Shown in pieces: positions 13,962 through 21,775 of a stretch of 64,000 nt of DNA (its first letter is position 1; every line of letters starts with the position of its first letter). Location of the stretch: positions 1 through 64,000 of the IMG/VR virus record IMGVR_UViG_3300017992_000021, one strand, 5' to 3'. Made by a program: the position numbers and the translations under genes. This DNA is from a virus. A model generated the notes under the pieces. It had not been told where the DNA came from, made no database searches, and worked only from the letters and a program-made list of their open reading frames with translations.

Positions 13962-15029
13962 ATGAACTTGATCCGCACACCCGACAAGGTTATCGCTGTA
14001 GTAGGCGGTGACCACCATATGCACCCTTGGCCGCAGTACAACGACGTGAGTACCAGCGTATTCGGTTCGCGTATTGATCGCAGCCTAGAGTCGCTCGCAG
14101 AAGGCGCTGAGGCCGCGTGCTTCTACGAAGTTCCATTAATCATCAACGGCGACCTGATGCACACCAAGAACTCCATACCGCCGCACGTGCTTTTAGCACT
14201 ACGAGGGCATTTCCACAGGTACGAGGATGTCTATCACTTCATCAACACCGGCAACCATGAACGCCCTGATAAGTCAGGCATTACTACGCTCGATATCCTG
14301 AACGAATTTAACAACGTACTTGTGTACTCCACTCCAGCGCCAGTCCTCCTACCAATCGATGAAAGCAGACCTGATGTTTACACCAATCAGGTGGCGGTGG
14401 TTATGTTGCCGTGGACGTACGAGCCAGCGGGCTTTATTAAAGACGCCAAAGCTGAAGCACAGGTAGCGCGTGAAACGGGAGTAAAACACGTGGTATTGCT
14501 GGCGCATTACCCGGTGTGTGGTGCCAAGCTAGGTACAGGCACCACCCTCAATGAAGCCCCCGGCTACGAGTCGTTCTTGCCGGAGCACTACGATCTCTTG
14601 CTGTTCAATGATATCCACAAGCAGCAACCCGTCGGCGATAAGGGCTACCACTTAGGCGCCACCCACGCCAACAGCTTCAGTGACGCCGATTATGATTGTC
14701 ATTGGTGGCTTCTCGGCGTGGATGCCAGCGGCCCGTGTATATGGCCTGTAAAAACGAAAATTTCAGGGTTCAAAATTGCGACAACTGAAGATGAAGCTGA
14801 TCAGCTTACTGAGGCAGGTCACTTCACGAAAATAAACATTGAGGCGAGTATACAAAAACAAGTGACACACGCGGAATTACCTCGCATTGCAACAGCAACG
14901 GACAACCTCGCGGATTTAATCGACGGGTACTTCACCGCGAATAACGGCTATAAACTGGATCTGACACCCGAAGAGGTGCAATGTGCAAAGGAGCGTATCA
15001 CGTGGGCGATAAACCAAGCGAAGGTGTGA
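13962..15029 (+). CDS. SbcD/Mre11-like nuclease subunit (gp47-like)
   Basis: A 355-residue metallophosphoesterase. The five family motifs are visible: GGDHHMHPW, NGDLMHT, NTGNHE, LLAHYPV and NDIHKQQP. It should form the nuclease of an SbcCD/Mre11-Rad50 complex with the SbcC protein encoded 2.3 kb downstream. The ATG has GGAGAG upstream. Unusually, seven genes, including thyX, separate it from sbcC. Confidence 0.9.
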   Translation: MNLIRTPDKVIAVVGGDHHMHPWPQYNDVSTSVFGSRIDRSLESLAEGAEAACFYEVPLIINGDLMHTKNSIPPHVLLALRGHFHRYEDVYHFINTGNHERPDKSGITTLDILNEFNNVLVYSTPAPVLLPIDESRPDVYTNQVAVVMLPWTYEPAGFIKDAKAEAQVARETGVKHVVLLAHYPVCGAKLGTGTTLNEAPGYESFLPEHYDLLLFNDIHKQQPVGDKGYHLGATHANSFSDADYDCHWWLLGVDASGPCIWPVKTKISGFKIATTEDEADQLTEAGHFTKINIEASIQKQVTHAELPRIATATDNLADLIDGYFTANNGYKLDLTPEEVQCAKERITWAINQAKV

Positions 15030-15454
15030 AGCGCGTATTTGATGACGACCTAGACAAGATAATCGAAGAACTAGGTAGCGTAGAAGAACGCATGGGTGAC
15101 GGCGATAGGGTCCATGCACGCACGCCACTAAACCGCGAAGCACTGAAGGACCTCGCAAGCATCTGCAGTGAGTTGAAACGTCTGCGGAAAATGGAAAAGC
15201 GGGTGCAGCGCCAGCGATTAAATGAGTCCTACTACGGATACTGCGATAAATGTGCCCATAATCGCGGGGAACGACATGTCTTCATGCGGGGCAGCGAGAC
15301 GTACTGCACCTACTTCGGCTGGCACGACAAATTCGGATGCCCGCACTTCGAGCTAGCCGAAGGGAGAGAACTCAACGAGAGCGAACTAGAAATGAAGTCC
15401 TTGATCGAAGAGGCGAGGAAGGAATCGAACGGTGAAACTGATAACCAAGGTTGA
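15002..15454 (+). CDS. Hypothetical protein with a Cys/His cluster
   Basis: A 150-residue protein. I chose GTG 15002 since AGGAG sits 7 bases upstream; the start overlaps the end of the nuclease gene. The N-terminal half is helical and charged; the second half has CDKCAHNRGERH, YCTYFGWHDKFGCPHF, which could hold one or two zinc ions. It is unknown, probably nucleic-acid-binding. Confidence 0.75.
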   Translation: MGDKPSEGVKRVFDDDLDKIIEELGSVEERMGDGDRVHARTPLNREALKDLASICSELKRLRKMEKRVQRQRLNESYYGYCDKCAHNRGERHVFMRGSETYCTYFGWHDKFGCPHFELAEGRELNESELEMKSLIEEARKESNGETDNQG

Positions 15455-15668
15455 AACAGGTTTTGCAAATTGCGACCACGATGACACGTACGAAATCACC
15501 CGTGAAGAACTATCGCATTGCAAAACCGCTGAAGATGTTGAGAAATACATCGATGAAGCCGTAGCGACCGAGATAGCCAATTACATTAGCGGACACGGCT
15601 GGTTCGTCCACAACGGCAAAGAACTCGATGCGGATGCTGTGCTGGAGTGGGCAAAGGGAGAAGCATGA
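15432..15668 (+). CDS. Small acidic hypothetical protein
   Basis: A 78-residue acidic protein starting with GTG 15432 (GGAAGGAA upstream), overlapping the previous gene. Features: FANCDHDDTYEIT, then a helix with VEKYIDEAVA. Unrecognised. The stop overlaps the next ATG. Confidence 0.7.
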   Translation: MKLITKVETGFANCDHDDTYEITREELSHCKTAEDVEKYIDEAVATEIANYISGHGWFVHNGKELDADAVLEWAKGEA

Positions 15669-15925
15669 AACGACTTAGGCATTTCTTAGCTACGTACTGG
15701 TTCCGATTGTGGGGGCGGTATTGGTGTGAGGCAGCAGAAGCACTAGTCTCGTGGGCGCTCATGGCGTTACTGGTACCGGTGCTCATTTTATTAACGGCGG
15801 TTTGTCCGATACGTGCGCTCATTGACGTGTGTCGCGGACGGCTTTCACGTAAATGCAAGACTACCGGCACATGGCTCCACTACAACCCGAGGGACAAAAC
15901 GTGGCGTGGTGAGATCGAACTATAG
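15665..15925 (+). CDS. Small membrane protein
   Basis: An 86-residue protein from ATG 15665 with GGGAG 6 bases before it. One long hydrophobic stretch (LVSWALMALLVPVLILLTAV, about residues 28 to 47) should span the inner membrane; both flanks are basic. Unknown; the C-terminal part TTGTWLHYNPRDKTWRG is soluble. Confidence 0.72.
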   Translation: MKRLRHFLATYWFRLWGRYWCEAAEALVSWALMALLVPVLILLTAVCPIRALIDVCRGRLSRKCKTTGTWLHYNPRDKTWRGEIEL

Positions 15926-15949
15926 CGCAGGAAAGGTAAGAAAATCACA

Positions 15950-16228
15950 ATGGCTAAGAGACAAGCACGTAAAGTTGATGCGACCAACCCCGGCCACTAC
16001 ATCGATGAGAAAATGGAACCCATCGAGGTTATCGATGCGATGGGTATCAGCGAGGGGTTTTGTGTCGGTAACGCGATTAAGTACCTCATGCGATTCGAGC
16101 ACAAGAACGGCGTGGAGGATCTTCGTAAAGCCCGCTGGTATCTGAACTACGCAATTGCAAAGAAACTAGGCGCAGCATGTGAAGATGCAATCGCATACGC
16201 CCGCGCCAAACATTCGGGAGATAGATAA
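15950..16228 (+). CDS. DUF3310 protein
   Basis: A 92-residue protein of the DUF3310 family, widespread in phages: NPGHYI, PIEVIDAMG, GNAIKYLMRF and EDLRKARWYLNYAI follow the family pattern. Its role is unresolved; it is often found among nucleotide-metabolism genes and here directly precedes thyX with a one-base TAATG overlap. AGGAAAGG lies upstream of the ATG. Confidence 0.88.
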   Translation: MAKRQARKVDATNPGHYIDEKMEPIEVIDAMGISEGFCVGNAIKYLMRFEHKNGVEDLRKARWYLNYAIAKKLGAACEDAIAYARAKHSGDR

Positions 16229-16962
16229 TGAGCACACTGACCGTCGTTGAACCGAAATTCGAATTGATGACCGAACCAGAAGAGTTCAAGTTCATCATGC
16301 GGAAGCTGGAGCGCGCTGGCCGCACCTGCTATAAATCCGAAAAAGCCATGCGTGAGGATTCGGCTGATGACTTCATCAAGAAGATCATCGATAGCGGCCA
16401 TGAGTCCGTCATTGAGCACGCTGTAATTACAGGTCGGTGTATCGGGTCTCGTTCGATGTCACACCAGCTTGTGCGACATCGCATCGCCGCTTACTCACAA
16501 GAGTCGCAGCGGTACTGTGACTACAGCGGCGACGGCGATGAAGGCTTGCGGATTATCGTGCCGCCATCTGTCGGGAAGATCGTTCCGGGTGTGTATCATA
16601 AACCGGGTGATGCGTCGTACTGGCATCCTGTCGAGGGCACGGGTGCTGAGATTCCCGACGGCGGTCTGGTGCCTGATAAGATCACGATGTATATGGACTC
16701 GGTTGCGGCGTCGTATCAGGCGTATCAGGATTTGCGCGAGCATGGTATCAAGCCGGAAGACGCCCGCGAACTATTACCCAACGCCACCAAGACTGAGGTC
16801 GTGACCACCTACAATTTGCGTACGTGGCGACACGTCTTCCGCGAGCGGGCGCTCAATTCACACGCCCAGTGGCAGATCAAGAAAATCATGCGCGAGGCGC
16901 TAGCCATTTTCGCAGAATACCTGCCGGTTATTTTCGGCGACCTACAGGAACAGGTAAAATGA
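16228..16962 (+). CDS. thyX: Flavin-dependent thymidylate synthase ThyX
   Basis: A 244-residue ThyX making dTMP from dUMP with methylene-tetrahydrofolate and FAD. The signature RHRxxxxSxxSxRY is present as RHRIAAYSQESQRY from about residue 82, and the upstream SVIEHAVITG matches the family's ExH region. It ends by ATGA overlap with the next gene. It provides thymidylate for phage replication independently of the host ThyA. Confidence 0.95.
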   Translation: MSTLTVVEPKFELMTEPEEFKFIMRKLERAGRTCYKSEKAMREDSADDFIKKIIDSGHESVIEHAVITGRCIGSRSMSHQLVRHRIAAYSQESQRYCDYSGDGDEGLRIIVPPSVGKIVPGVYHKPGDASYWHPVEGTGAEIPDGGLVPDKITMYMDSVAASYQAYQDLREHGIKPEDARELLPNATKTEVVTTYNLRTWRHVFRERALNSHAQWQIKKIMREALAIFAEYLPVIFGDLQEQVK

Positions 16963-17231
16963 ATAGAACGACTGACATTAAATGGGACGGCTGGCTGAAG
17001 CACGCCGACATCATCAAGAAAATCAAGTATAACATCGCCAAACTGTGGGACGCCGGAGGGGAGCCGAATATCGTCGTTGTTCCAAAACAATTCAGGGCAC
17101 TCGCTGGTAGCGTCATCCTTGGGTGTAAAGTTGTAACAAGCCACGAGTACAACGACCCGGAGCGTATCTACGTCTTCGATACCAACAAGCTCGACCCGAA
17201 GCTGGAATTAACAGCGACACCCAACAAGTAG
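16959..17231 (+). CDS. Hypothetical protein downstream of thyX
   Basis: A 90-residue protein starting by ATGA overlap with thyX. Mixed alpha/beta composition (IKKIKYNIAKLWDAG, NIVVVPKQFRAL, IYVFDTNK). It resembles short virion- or replication-associated phage proteins by size only; not recognised. Confidence 0.7.
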   Translation: MNRTTDIKWDGWLKHADIIKKIKYNIAKLWDAGGEPNIVVVPKQFRALAGSVILGCKVVTSHEYNDPERIYVFDTNKLDPKLELTATPNK

Positions 17232-17285
17232 GTTTCCTAAAATGGGGTGGTTTCCCACGTGGGAAACCACCTGAAAATAGGAAAC
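17232..17285. repeat. Nested palindrome: 26-bp perfect core with outer 8-bp repeat
   Basis: GGTGGTTTCCCAC/GTGGGAAACCACC (17246 to 17271) is perfectly palindromic and lies within an outer GTTTCCTA ... TAGGAAAC pair (17232 to 17239, 17278 to 17285). It starts at the stop of the previous gene and ends 12 bases before the sbcC ATG. As RNA it would form a strong hairpin with no U-run, separating sbcC from the upstream mRNA; as DNA it could be a protein site or cruciform. Confidence 0.7.
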
Positions 17286-17297
17286 TCGGAGACGCTC

Positions 17298-19085
17298 ATG
17301 CGCATCGTAGGTAAGAACTTCAAGTGCTTCAGCCACTTCGACATCAATTTCGAGCCCGGCACGAATAACGTCGTGTTGGGCGACAGCAGCGACACCGACT
17401 ATGCAGACTCCAACGGGGCAGGCAAGACCACCTTGGGCATCCACGCACTATGCTGGGTGCGTTACGGTAAGTACCCCGGAATGAGTAATGTCAACAGCCC
17501 GATAAACCTCGCAGCAGGGAAAGGCTGTGAGGTTTACCATGAGTTTACAGATACTTCGGGCAATCCCTGCATCATCAAACGCAGTCGTAAGCCGACTAAG
17601 CTGGAGTTCTGGCAGAACGGTACTGAAGTCAGCGGCGACAAAGATGTCGTGCAGGAAAAGATCAACGCCGCTATCGGTTGCGATTATGATTTCTACGTTA
17701 GGGTGTTTTTATATACCGGCGCTGATGAGTTCAAGTTCGCCAAGCTTACTGATGCGAAACAGAAAGCGATTCTCGACACCATCCTGCCAATGGACTTCGA
17801 TAAGCCGCGCGAACTGGCGGTGAAGGAGCGGGACAAGATTGCACAAGCCCGCGATAATAACCGGCGCGATGTAGCCAACGTGATCGGCGAAATCAACACC
17901 GTGGGTTCGCAGATCCGTGAAGAAGAACAGCAGATAAACATTTGGGAGACCCAAAAACAGTCTGACTGGGCCGCCATCGAACAGAACGTGAAAGCGTGGG
18001 GTAACGTCCACGCTCAGAAAAAAGTGGAATACGATGATGTATGCGCACAAGCATCCGAGACTCTATCCGCCTACACCAAGCTCCACGATCAAGTCGTGGT
18101 TCTTAGAAAAGATCGAACAGTACTTGAGCAGAAGCTGTTCGATGAAAAGACCCGACTCGCGTCGCTGTCCGGTAACGCTGATAACCGCATCTGCCCTACT
18201 TGCCACCAACGACTCGTGGATGAAACTGCTCTGGGACACGTACAGCAAAGAGTCACCGAAGTCGAAGCCTCTGTGGCACAGTTGGAACAGCAAGTAGCCG
18301 CGCTGCCGGACTCAACTGAGATAGAACAGGAGTTCGCGAAAGCTTCTGCAGAACTGGATCACATAACCGGCGTCAAGGAGCACATCAACAACGAGATGCG
18401 CGAGGCTATGCATCATGTTGAGACTGGCACCGCGCAACTGAACAACAAGCCCGAGGGCGACAATCCACACATCCACGCGTGCAAACTACTCAGCGACACT
18501 TTACAAAGACACCAAGACCGCAAAGCGGAATTAGATGCGGAGTGGAACAAGTGCGAGGACGACCTGAAAATATGGGATGCCGTTGTCGGCGCCTTCGGTG
18601 CGAAGGGTCTAAAGCACTACGCCTTCGAAACGTTATGCCCGGAGCTTACCGCGACAGCGCACACGCTACTGAAGTACCTGTCGCCGGAAGACCTCGATGT
18701 AGAATTCAGATCCCATTCAACGGGTAAGAAGGTCAAGGAGGGTTTCCACATCGCCGCGCGCCGCAAGGGCGGCCCGCAGAATTACAGCGACCTCAGTGGT
18801 GGAGAGCGGGCAAGAATTGACTTGGTGGTCTTCTTAACGCTGTTCTTGACGGCCATGAAGCACGTCAGCAATACAGGCATCGTGGTCTTCGATGAGATCG
18901 CCGATACGCTTGACGATACAGGCAAGCAGATGGTCGTTCAGTTGCTTGATTTCTTCTCTAAAGAGTATGGCGTCACTTGCCTAATGCTGACCAACGACAA
19001 ATCAATCTCTTCATACGTGTCACGAGGCTACTGCTGTAAGCGTACCGGAGACGTAAGCGAGGTGGAAAGGATTTTGGAAGGATGA
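17298..19085 (+). CDS. SbcC/Rad50-like ATPase (gp46-like)
   Basis: A 595-residue SMC-type ATPase. Walker A is NGAGKTT near residue 40; a central coiled coil carries the zinc hook CPTC near residue 299; the ABC signature LSGGERAR is near 499 and Walker B VVFDEIADTLD near 527. It should partner the Mre11-like protein to process ends and hairpins for recombination. ATG 17298 is chosen for GGAG 6 bases upstream. The short coiled coil is typical of phage homologues. Confidence 0.92.
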   Translation: MRIVGKNFKCFSHFDINFEPGTNNVVLGDSSDTDYADSNGAGKTTLGIHALCWVRYGKYPGMSNVNSPINLAAGKGCEVYHEFTDTSGNPCIIKRSRKPTKLEFWQNGTEVSGDKDVVQEKINAAIGCDYDFYVRVFLYTGADEFKFAKLTDAKQKAILDTILPMDFDKPRELAVKERDKIAQARDNNRRDVANVIGEINTVGSQIREEEQQINIWETQKQSDWAAIEQNVKAWGNVHAQKKVEYDDVCAQASETLSAYTKLHDQVVVLRKDRTVLEQKLFDEKTRLASLSGNADNRICPTCHQRLVDETALGHVQQRVTEVEASVAQLEQQVAALPDSTEIEQEFAKASAELDHITGVKEHINNEMREAMHHVETGTAQLNNKPEGDNPHIHACKLLSDTLQRHQDRKAELDAEWNKCEDDLKIWDAVVGAFGAKGLKHYAFETLCPELTATAHTLLKYLSPEDLDVEFRSHSTGKKVKEGFHIAARRKGGPQNYSDLSGGERARIDLVVFLTLFLTAMKHVSNTGIVVFDEIADTLDDTGKQMVVQLLDFFSKEYGVTCLMLTNDKSISSYVSRGYCCKRTGDVSEVERILEG

Positions 19086-19267
19086 AAATCTGGTGGTTCA
19101 TTAAATGCTTCTTCGGTCTCGGCAGCATACACGACGGCTCTATCTGTTGGTTCAGTGAGAGATTCTGGGAGCGTCATGATTACCACGAGGGCCAAGGCGG
19201 CGACGGCGTACCCTCGCACGGCTACAGCTACACCTGCCCTAAATGCGGGAGGAAATTTACGATATGA
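19082..19267 (+). CDS. Small protein with a C-terminal CPKCG knuckle
   Basis: A 61-residue protein coupled to sbcC by ATGA. It begins with an aromatic, hydrophobic stretch (MKIWWFIKCFFGLG) and ends in YTCPKCGRKFTI, half of a zinc site. Such short proteins follow many phage genes; role unknown. Confidence 0.7.
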   Translation: MKIWWFIKCFFGLGSIHDGSICWFSERFWERHDYHEGQGGDGVPSHGYSYTCPKCGRKFTI

Positions 19268-19362
19268 AGGAAGACCTGCACGACCTACTAGTAGCCCTTG
19301 TACTGATGACACTGATAGGCGGCTTCGTGCTGTTCATTAAGATTGTACTGGAACTCATGTGA
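19264..19362 (+). CDS. 32-residue single-pass membrane peptide
   Basis: The ATG at 19264 overlaps the previous stop (ATATGA). The peptide is one transmembrane helix (LLVALVLMTLIGGFVLFIKIVLEL). Its stop abuts the stop of the convergent lipoprotein gene with no base between. Small membrane peptides of this kind can modulate host membrane functions; unknown here. Confidence 0.65.
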   Translation: MKEDLHDLLVALVLMTLIGGFVLFIKIVLELM

Positions 19363-19806
19363 TTAGTACGGGAACGGGAGATCAGCAGTGACCTTGAGAA
19401 CTTCCACCATGACGAAATTGATGAACTCCTCGAAATCCAACAGGTGGGCAACCGACTCCAGCTTGCCGCAGATGAACCGTGCGAGAATCATCCGTTCAAT
19501 CTGGTCGAGCTTCTCCAGTTCACTCGCTATCGCGGGAATATTAGTGGCAATGTCAATCAGCCCGCATTCGCTCTCGATGAACATCAGCCTCGGCTGCTCC
19601 ATCTCAGCGTACACCGCCTCCAGCGATTCCCGAACATGTCGCATGGCTTCGGCGCGCTGCTCGAATTCCATCACAGATTCTTCGGCAACTTCCGGGGCAG
19701 CCTCCGGGGTGACTTCCGGGGTAGAGCCGCATGCGCCGATCAACAAACAGGCGGCAATTGCAAGGATCATGTAGATAGCGAGAATGTATAGACTGAGACG
19801 TAACAT
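19363..19806 (-). CDS. Lipoprotein of the VWA cassette
   Basis: A 147-residue lipoprotein: the signal sequence LYILAIYMILAIAACLLIGAC ends with a lipobox whose Cys is residue 26, followed by a Thr/Pro/Glu linker (STPEVTPEAAPEV) and a helical domain with FIESECGL and FICGKLES cysteines. It should be anchored to a membrane, facing the periplasm. It is on the opposite strand to its surroundings, and its ATG lies 7 bases beyond the VWA gene's stop. Reading of the start: ATG 19806 with GGTAGG upstream. Confidence 0.78.
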   Translation of the reverse strand: MLRLSLYILAIYMILAIAACLLIGACGSTPEVTPEAAPEVAEESVMEFEQRAEAMRHVRESLEAVYAEMEQPRLMFIESECGLIDIATNIPAIASELEKLDQIERMILARFICGKLESVAHLLDFEEFINFVMVEVLKVTADLPFPY

Positions 19807-19813
19807 GGCACAC

Positions 19814-20656
19814 CTACCTAACAATGATGAGCTTACCGCGCGTTGCGGCTACCATTTGTTGCGCTTGAGCAAGACCTCGTTTGGAATCGCCTACAAACAC
19901 ATACACGAATTCGCAGCCGTCAGCGGCTAGCTCCTCCCAGAGCGGAAGGAACAGTTCAAGGGTCCTCGAAGAATAGGTGCCATCGCAAAGGAAGATGAAC
20001 TTGTCTAAGTCTTGGTATTTCGTAGCTGCTATTTCAAGCGCGGTCCACGCAGCAGTGCCGCCCGTAGCCTTTAGTTCGTCTACCAAGTTCTCCGCCATGG
20101 CCTTATTAGAGTCGGTGGCGTCCACCAGAGCCTCGAATGAGGTGACCTCGCTCTCAAAGAACACCAGAGCAAAGTCGTCTTCCTCCTCGTCCAGTTCTCG
20201 GATGCACTTGATGGCCTCTTCCTTCACGAGCGTCATCCGTGAGGGCGGATTAGAGTACACGTTGCCATCGGCGTCTTCCATAAGCGGAGGATTATCCATG
20301 GCACTGCGCATAGAGCCTGAGTGGTCGATAACCAGCACGAAATTACCGTCAACCTCTTCGCCGAAAAAGGTCGGGAGGCCCGTGGGTTCAATCGTGACAA
20401 TTTCAGGCGGCGGTTCGACAGGCGGCGGAGGCGGTGGAGGCGGCGGCGGCGGCGGCGGTACTATCCCTGTGGGCGGTAGACGCGGCGGAATGCCTTCGGT
20501 CTTGGGAAGGATAATACGTAGGGGCGGGGCGGGTTTATCAACCCCCTCGTCGACCTCGCGTAGAATCCGAGGGGTAGACGGCTTCTCACCCGTTACAACT
20601 CCGTGGAGAAGCATAACGCAGACGAGCGCCGCACTTAGTGCCCATGTAGTTTTCAA
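19814..20656 (-). CDS. Membrane-anchored von Willebrand factor A protein
   Basis: A 280-residue protein. I place the start at TTG 20656, because GGGGAGGG lies 5 bases before it and the product then begins directly with a signal anchor (MKTTWALSAALVCVMLLHGVV). A Pro-rich linker includes 13 prolines in a row (residues 67 to 79). The VWA domain from about 105 has a complete metal-ion site: DHSGS (D111, S113, S115), TGGT and CDGTYSS. Such domains bind protein ligands through Mg. The protein should face the periplasm. It shares one transcription unit with the lipoprotein and lies opposite to its neighbours, so it is likely an acquired accessory gene. Confidence 0.85.
   Translation of the reverse strand: MKTTWALSAALVCVMLLHGVVTGEKPSTPRILREVDEGVDKPAPPLRIILPKTEGIPPRLPPTGIVPPPPPPPPPPPPPVEPPPEIVTIEPTGLPTFFGEEVDGNFVLVIDHSGSMRSAMDNPPLMEDADGNVYSNPPSRMTLVKEEAIKCIRELDEEEDDFALVFFESEVTSFEALVDATDSNKAMAENLVDELKATGGTAAWTALEIAATKYQDLDKFIFLCDGTYSSRTLELFLPLWEELAADGCEFVYVFVGDSKRGLAQAQQMVAATRGKLIIVR
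20409..20460. repeat. GGC/GGT/GGA trinucleotide tract
   Basis: A run of 13 proline codons on the minus strand (six CCG in a row, then CCT, CCA, CCG mixes). Triplet tracts can change length by slippage without breaking the frame, altering the linker between membrane anchor and VWA domain. Confidence 0.7.
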
Positions 20657-20692
20657 TTTAGCCCTCCCCTCTCGGATGTGGAGGCTACTCAT

Positions 20693-20721
20693 ATTATACA
20701 CCACCGACCGGCGTGGGACAA
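20693..20721 (-). promoter_or_regulatory. Consensus promoter of the VWA cassette
   Basis: On the minus strand TTGTCC (20716 to 20721) is 17 bases from a perfect TATAAT (20693 to 20698). Transcription would start near 20686 and give a leader of about 30 bases to the TTG start with its ribosome site. It is the best -10 in the window and sits upstream of a two-gene cassette antisense to the surrounding operon. Confidence 0.75.
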
Positions 20722-20767
20722 GCGCGGGTACTGGGCTAGAGACGATCGAGGTATTACAGAAAGTCAA

Positions 20768-21301
20768 ATGATGGAACGCCGCGCTGTAGACCAGCTATTT
20801 AAGACCTCTTATATGGTCGACGTGAAACCGCACAAGATTGAGGTCTTCGAGTCAGACACAGATCCCATCAAGAAGTGGATCTCTCTCGGTTGCGACGTGT
20901 CTGATAATTACGAATACGAGGACAAAAGCTGGCAAGACGGTTTCTTCGTTGATGCTGGCATCAACGTATCGCTGCGACACTTCATGTGGATGCTCCGGCA
21001 GGTAAACGTCAATCACCGACACGCAATACCGTGGCTCCGGAGCGGCGGATGGGAACTCCCGCCTGACTTCCACGCGTGGCTGCACACGATCGTATTCAGC
21101 AACAACATGCAGGTAATCACGGCCTCCCGCCATCGCTTCGAGGAGGCGTGGATGCCTACGATCTATCGCCAACGGTTCATCATCATGGAAGGCGCTGTCG
21201 TGAACGTCGATAAAGTCGTCAACGTCACCAGCGTCTGGAGCAATATTCAGGCTTACGCGCAGCTACTTGAACAACACGAAGAAACAGGAGGGGTGAGGTA
21301 A
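20768..21301 (+). CDS. Hypothetical protein
   Basis: A 177-residue protein rich in Trp, His and Asn (WLRSGGWELPPDFHAWLH, HRFEEAWMPTIYRQRF). No family is recognised. The start is uncertain: ATG 20768 has only AGAAAG upstream, and the frame is open back to a GTG at 20678, within the VWA promoter region. It ends by TAATG overlap with the next gene and resumes the rightward operon after the opposite-strand cassette. Confidence 0.75.
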   Translation: MMERRAVDQLFKTSYMVDVKPHKIEVFESDTDPIKKWISLGCDVSDNYEYEDKSWQDGFFVDAGINVSLRHFMWMLRQVNVNHRHAIPWLRSGGWELPPDFHAWLHTIVFSNNMQVITASRHRFEEAWMPTIYRQRFIIMEGAVVNVDKVVNVTSVWSNIQAYAQLLEQHEETGGVR

Positions 21302-21504
21302 TGTCTTATAGCGATGGGTTAAATTTACTCTCTTTTGTCATCGGCCTCGTTATAGGCGGCATGGTAGCCGCCGTCATTGTGATGGCGGTATGTAATGACG
21401 ATATGAGCGACGTACGTAAAGAAGCTATCGAACGCGACTACGCGCAGTACAACCCAAAGACCAGTGAGTGGGAGTGGATCGAGCCAGAGAAAGGCACAGA
21501 GTAA
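21301..21504 (+). CDS. Small membrane protein
   Basis: A 67-residue protein with one N-terminal transmembrane helix (LLSFVIGLVIGGMVAAVIVMAV) and a cytosolic acidic tail (YNPKTSEWEWIEPEKG). It overlaps both neighbours by one base (TAATG), so it is translationally coupled. Unknown. Confidence 0.75.
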   Translation: MSYSDGLNLLSFVIGLVIGGMVAAVIVMAVCNDDMSDVRKEAIERDYAQYNPKTSEWEWIEPEKGTE

Positions 21505-21773
21505 TGGGAGTTCAACAAGTAACCCGAGTGACATGGCGGCGACCGGTATTTGAGGCGGTCCAATGGGACCCAATAGGTGAGTGGCCCAGTTTCGTGGAGC
21601 AAGCTGAAAAAGTTACCTTTTTAGATGACGAGTACGAACTCACCTGCTCGAACGGAGACTCTTTGTACCCAAAGGCTGGTGATTACATCGTCACTTTCGA
21701 AGACGGTACACGCTGCTCCTACACATGCGACCAATTTTACAAAACCTTTGAAACAATAGTACCCGGTGGGTAA
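21504..21773 (+). CDS. Small conserved phage protein (PGD-type beta domain)
   Basis: An 89-residue protein. VFEAVQWDP at the start and KAGDYIVTFEDG with a closing QFYKTFE resemble a family of short phage proteins in which a 'GD-[WY]-I-V' turn precedes a C-terminal F..TYE motif; function unknown. It is coupled to the genes on both sides. Confidence 0.75.
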   Translation: MGVQQVTRVTWRRPVFEAVQWDPIGEWPSFVEQAEKVTFLDDEYELTCSNGDSLYPKAGDYIVTFEDGTRCSYTCDQFYKTFETIVPGG

Positions 21774-21775
21774 AC

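Noticed and set aside
19814-20656. VWA start at ATG 20692
   Set aside because: That ATG overlaps the TATAAT -10 and has no ribosome site; TTG 20656 has GGGGAGGG and opens with a clean signal anchor.
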